8,921 nucleotides of DNA from Bacteroidota bacterium (GTDB lineage Bacteria > Bacteroidota > Ignavibacteria > SZUA-365), in the NCBI GenBank assembly GCA_018224415.1, contig JAGTUZ010000122.1, positions 1 to 8,921 of the forward strand, read 5' to 3'. A program made the translations under genes and the position numbers. This document shows positions 6,722 to 8,921 of this stretch, in pieces (position 1 is the first letter of the stretch; the number at the start of each line of letters is the position of its first letter). Below the pieces are notes generated by a model. It searched no databases. It was not told where the DNA came from and saw only the letters and a program-made list of their open reading frames with translations.

Positions 6722-8011
6722 ATGAGTGTCAGGTTCATGCATACGGCCGTCACCGCAGTGTTCGCGCTTTTGTTCTGCACGATTTCTTCCGCGCAGGCGC
6801 AAGACACGGATTCCTCGGCAATGGCTGGTGATTCCGTTGTTGTTCACCGTCACGTCTTCCTTGACGGGAAGCGTGATGCCTGGCATGCCACGTTGGCGGG
6901 CAACGGGAGCGGAAGATACTTCTGCGCATGGACCGAGCGCACGACGGACGGTGCGTCGATACGCGGGTGCTTTCTCGCGCGGGCACAGCGCTCGGGTTTC
7001 CACGTGATCGAGGCGAGCATTCCGCCTGCGGGTGCCGAAGACGAGCGGCCCGCGGTTGTGTTTCTCGATGACAGCACGGTGCTGCTCGCGTGGCAGAGAC
7101 GGGAAAACGGAAGGCATTTCCTCCGCGCACGGGTCGTGTCGCGATTTGCTTCGCTTGGACCCGAGCAGTCCGTATCCGATGACGATGCCGGAACCATGAC
7201 GCCGGCGGCGGGTCGCACGGCGAACGGAGCGGTGCTGCTTGCCTGGCAGGATTACCGCAACGGCAACGCAGACATTTACGCGCGTCGTTTCGACCGGGAC
7301 AGCCGACCGGAAGGTCGCAGTGTCCTGCTCAACGACGACGGCGGTACGGCGATGCAGGGGAGTCCGCAGATCGCCGCCGGAAACGGCGAGGGTCCGCTGG
7401 TGTTCTGGCCCGACAACCGCGAAGATGGGGCGTGGAAGTTTTATTACCAGCGGGTGGGTGTTCCGCAGGCGCACAATGTGCTGATCGATTCCGCACAGCG
7501 CAAGGCCATGACGACACTGATCAGTGGGGTCCTGCTCTCCGGAGATTCGGCTCTGTTTACCTGGAAAGACTATCGTGAAGGGCACAGCAATATCTATCGT
7601 CGTCTCGCGGACCTGCGCACGGGGCTTTTATCACCGGCGGAGCGCGTGAACGACGACCGTGGCGAGCGCTGGCAGCGTCTGGCCGTCGCCGGCGCGGATG
7701 GCCATGGAAGGACGGTGATCTGCTGGGAGGATTACCGGCATACCGAAATCAACCAGCGTGGTGATATCTATGCCCAGGTGTACGACGCGTCTGGTCTGGC
7801 GTACGGGATGAATCTTCGCATCAACGACCGTGAGGACCGCATCGCGCGCAAGATGCCAAAGGTTTTCATGGATGACGATGGATGGTATCTCGTGCTGTGG
7901 CATCAAGGTGAGGAAGGGCGTTTCCATCTCGCAGGTCAATGGCTGCGGTATCCGGACATCCGCGAGGGCGCAAATTTCTGTCTGACCTGCGACCCATCAA
8001 ACGAGGAGTGA
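6722..8011 (+). CDS. Secreted protein with seven W-centred repeats, probable seven-bladed beta-propeller
   Basis: A 429-residue exported protein of unknown function. The N-terminus is a signal peptide (MSVRFMHTAVTAVFALLFCT...) with a likely signal peptidase I site after AQA at residue 26. No lipobox or C-terminal sorting domain is seen. The mature part is filled by seven repeats, each centred on a tryptophan in a hydrophobic strand: W70, W124, W175, W229, W281, W335 and W393, spaced 51-58 residues apart. The best copies read AWQDYRNGNADIYARRF (174-190), TWKDYREGHSNIYRR (280-294) and CWEDYRH...GDIYAQVY (334-354). Each is followed by a variable arm and a (V/I)NDD-type turn (near 204, 310 and 368). 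This W-x-D-x-R-x-G...DIYA pattern is familiar from secreted FCB proteins with propeller or sialidase-like folds. A binding or surface role is plausible; no catalytic residues are recognised. The open frame begins at 6674, but ATG 6722 gives the signal peptide. The next gene begins two bases after its stop. Confidence 0.85.
   Translation: MSVRFMHTAVTAVFALLFCTISSAQAQDTDSSAMAGDSVVVHRHVFLDGKRDAWHATLAGNGSGRYFCAWTERTTDGASIRGCFLARAQRSGFHVIEASIPPAGAEDERPAVVFLDDSTVLLAWQRRENGRHFLRARVVSRFASLGPEQSVSDDDAGTMTPAAGRTANGAVLLAWQDYRNGNADIYARRFDRDSRPEGRSVLLNDDGGTAMQGSPQIAAGNGEGPLVFWPDNREDGAWKFYYQRVGVPQAHNVLIDSAQRKAMTTLISGVLLSGDSALFTWKDYREGHSNIYRRLADLRTGLLSPAERVNDDRGERWQRLAVAGADGHGRTVICWEDYRHTEINQRGDIYAQVYDASGLAYGMNLRINDREDRIARKMPKVFMDDDGWYLVLWHQGEEGRFHLAGQWLRYPDIREGANFCLTCDPSNEE
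8003..8008 (+). promoter_or_regulatory. Shine-Dalgarno within the end of the propeller gene, fixing a GTG start
   Basis: GAGGAG encodes the last two glutamates of the propeller protein and lies five bases before the GTG at 8014. It marks the start of the NusG-II-like protein at GTG rather than at the earlier in-frame ATG at 7939, and implies coupled translation of the two genes. Confidence 0.8.
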
Positions 8012-8013
8012 GC

Positions 8014-8649
8014 GTGGACAGAAGGGAATTTTTCCGACTCGGTTTTTTTCGCGTCAAGGACCACGCGCGAAAGAGTGCTCCTGAAATCATTCGCCGGGAG
8101 ATCTCTCCCGTTGCGATCGACGTCAGCGTGCTCACCGAACAGGTGGAGCTGGCCGAACAATTGGCCGACGAATTGCTTCCGGACTTTTTTGGGGAACGAT
8201 TTCTCCGGCTCAAACAGAGCCGGCTGAACGGGACCTATCCCGGCGGCATTCTCTTGTTCGAACAAAACCGCATGCGTGATTACCACGATGGCGCATCCCT
8301 GTTCTATGCCGCGTTACGGGAGTTCGAGCAGGGACTGGCGCTTCGCGAGCTGCAGACCGACCCCGTACTCCTTCGCTACATCAACGTCATCCCGGCTTTC
8401 TCACGCAGCGCGGATGTATTCCATCGCAACCGATTGCATAGCGCGATTCCGCTGTACGAAGACGGGCGCTTCGAAATCGAGGGCAGTCTCGGCACCATGC
8501 GCGTGGTTGTTGCCGGACAGCGACTGACCGTGGTCTCATCGTCATGCGAACAGCAGACCTGCGTCGGCCATCCCGCCATCGTCACACCCGGACAGCGCAT
8601 CACTTGCGTGCCCAATGAAATCAGTATCGCGATCGGCATGCCCGTCTGA
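8014..8649 (+). CDS. Protein with a C-terminal NusG domain II-like (DUF1312-like) module
   Basis: A 211-residue protein of unknown function. The last 60 residues (about 152-208) resemble the NusG domain II/DUF1312 family. A beta strand pair (GTMRVVVAGQRLTVVSS) leads into C178-x4-C183-V-G, then PGQRITCVPNEISIAI with C198. This is the family pattern of a Cys-rich turn followed by PG-x-x-I-x-C-x-P-N. The N-terminus starts M-D-R-R-E-F-F-R-L-G, resembling a twin-arginine box, but is followed by charged residues (FFRVKDHARK) rather than a hydrophobic stretch, so Tat export is doubtful. The middle (about 35-150) is soluble, partly helical, and unrecognised. Translation starts at GTG, supported by the GAGGAG site. 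Stand-alone NusG-II proteins are often membrane-anchored and found near flavin or redox genes in other phyla; that context is absent here. It is coupled to the secreted propeller gene, so the two may share a pathway. Confidence 0.75.
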   Translation: MDRREFFRLGFFRVKDHARKSAPEIIRREISPVAIDVSVLTEQVELAEQLADELLPDFFGERFLRLKQSRLNGTYPGGILLFEQNRMRDYHDGASLFYAALREFEQGLALRELQTDPVLLRYINVIPAFSRSADVFHRNRLHSAIPLYEDGRFEIEGSLGTMRVVVAGQRLTVVSSSCEQQTCVGHPAIVTPGQRITCVPNEISIAIGMPV

Positions 8650-8683
8650 CACGGCATCACAGATCGCGACGATATAAATAAAA

Positions 8684-8710
8684 GGGACCGGAGCGATGTG
8701 CTCCGGTCCC
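8684..8710 (-). terminator. Rho-independent terminator for the Lys/Ala-rich gene
   Basis: GGGACCGGAG (8684-8693) and CTCCGGTCCC (8701-8710) form a perfect 10-bp stem with a seven-base loop. On the minus strand the stem is followed by TTTTATTTAT, a good U-tract, and it begins 27 bases after the stop of the Lys/Ala-rich gene. On the plus strand no T-run follows, so it would be at best a weak terminator for the converging NusG-II gene. Confidence 0.9.
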
Positions 8711-8737
8711 GACGTATCGGTTCCGCCAGTGGAGTTA

Positions 8738-8921
8738 CTAGCCCTTTTTGGCGGGCGCTTTCTTCGCCGGTGCTTTCTTCACTGCGGCCTTTTTGGCGGA
8801 TGCCTTCTTTGCGGGAGCTTTCTTCGCCGGCGCTTTCTTCACTGCGGCTTTGTTGGCGGGCGCCTTCTTTGCGGGAGCTTTCTTCGCCGGTGCTTTCTTC
8901 ACTGCGGCCTTTTTGGCGGGC
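8738..8921 (-). CDS. Histone H1-like Lys/Ala/Pro-rich protein, C-terminal part (cut by window edge)
   Basis: The last 60 codons of a minus-strand gene are visible and end in tandem stops TAG-TAA (8740-8735). The whole visible segment is built of K, A, P and a few V, S, N and G residues in the pattern KKAPAKKAPAKKA...AAVKKAPAKK. This is typical of the basic tails of bacterial histone H1-like proteins, of some HU-type proteins, and of the C-termini of some topoisomerases and ribosomal or RNA-binding proteins. Such tails bind DNA or RNA without sequence specificity and condense or tether nucleic acid. The segment is three tandem copies of a 20-residue unit. The true start and any folded domain lie outside the window, so the protein class is uncertain; a small nucleoid-associated protein is my first choice. 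A strong terminator follows, and the gene converges with the NusG-II-like gene. Confidence 0.85.
   Translation of the reverse strand, partial: PAKKAAVKKAPAKKAPAKKAPANKAAVKKAPAKKAPAKKASAKKAAVKKAPAKKAPAKKG
8741..8920 (-). repeat. Three tandem 60-base coding repeats
   Basis: Positions 8741-8800, 8801-8860 and 8861-8920 align end to end. The second and third differ at four of 60 positions by my count. The first differs from the third at six, most of these next to the stop codon. Each unit encodes 20 residues: (P/S)-A-(K/N)-K-A-A-V-K-K-A-P-A-K-K-A-P-A-K-K-(A/G). The array may continue past the window edge. Confidence 0.93.

Noticed and set aside
6611..7585. 324-codon open frame on the minus strand opposite the propeller gene
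   Set aside because: The plus-strand frame has a signal peptide, regular repeats and a coupled downstream gene. The minus frame is Arg/His-rich without any domain.
8043..8049. Run of seven T near the start of the NusG-II-like gene as a slippage or frameshift site
   Set aside because: It encodes the last base of a Gly codon and two Phe codons in frame, and the downstream frame is intact without any shift. There is no stop or second frame that would make slippage meaningful.
8741..8920. 60-base repeats considered as a CRISPR array or non-coding satellite
   Set aside because: There are no unique spacers. The units are head to tail, in frame, end in tandem stop codons and are followed by a terminator, so they are coding.

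Overview
The window is GC-rich bacterial chromosomal DNA, tightly packed with genes. No gene-free stretch exceeds about 185 bases. I see no tRNA, rRNA, CRISPR array, insertion sequence or phage gene. Several features suggest a member of the Bacteroidota/Chlorobiota/Ignavibacteriota (FCB) assemblage: a DUF58-type gene behind a TPR lipoprotein, a secreted protein built of W-x-D-x-R...DIYA repeats of the kind common in FCB surface proteins, a Lys/Ala/Pro-rich histone-H1-like tail, and promoter-like TTTG / TAnnTTTG boxes. This assignment is an inference from gene style, not from a marker gene.

Layout. Positions 1-6560 lie on the minus strand. Read in the direction of transcription they are uvrA (6560-3729), a small VOC/glyoxalase-fold protein (3688-3320), an EamA/DMT-type transporter (3314-2424) and a TauE/SafE-type transporter (2393-1641). 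After a gap of about 180 bases come a TPR lipoprotein (1457-945), a DUF58 protein (941-36), and the start codon of one more gene at the window edge. uvrA through the TauE/SafE gene are separated by only 5-40 bases and could be one transcript. The lipoprotein, DUF58 and edge gene form a second close-packed unit.

A 161-base divergent intergenic region separates uvrA from a plus-strand gene pair. It carries a nine-base G/C homopolymer inside a possible uvrA promoter. The pair is a secreted protein with seven regularly spaced tryptophan-centred repeats, probably a seven-bladed beta-propeller (6722-8011), and directly behind it a 211-residue protein ending in a NusG-domain-II-like (DUF1312-like) module (8014-8649). 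A strong Shine-Dalgarno that overlaps the end of the first gene points to coupled translation.

A rho-independent terminator (8684-8710), oriented for the minus strand, follows a convergent minus-strand gene whose C-terminus (8738-8921, cut by the window edge) is three near-identical 60-base, 20-residue Lys/Ala/Pro repeats.

Most of the window is ordinary housekeeping and transport. The parts most worth a second look are the propeller/NusG-II pair, the homopolymer in the uvrA upstream region, and the 60-base tandem repeat. I found no convincing evidence of a wholly new system such as a defence island or new RNA element.
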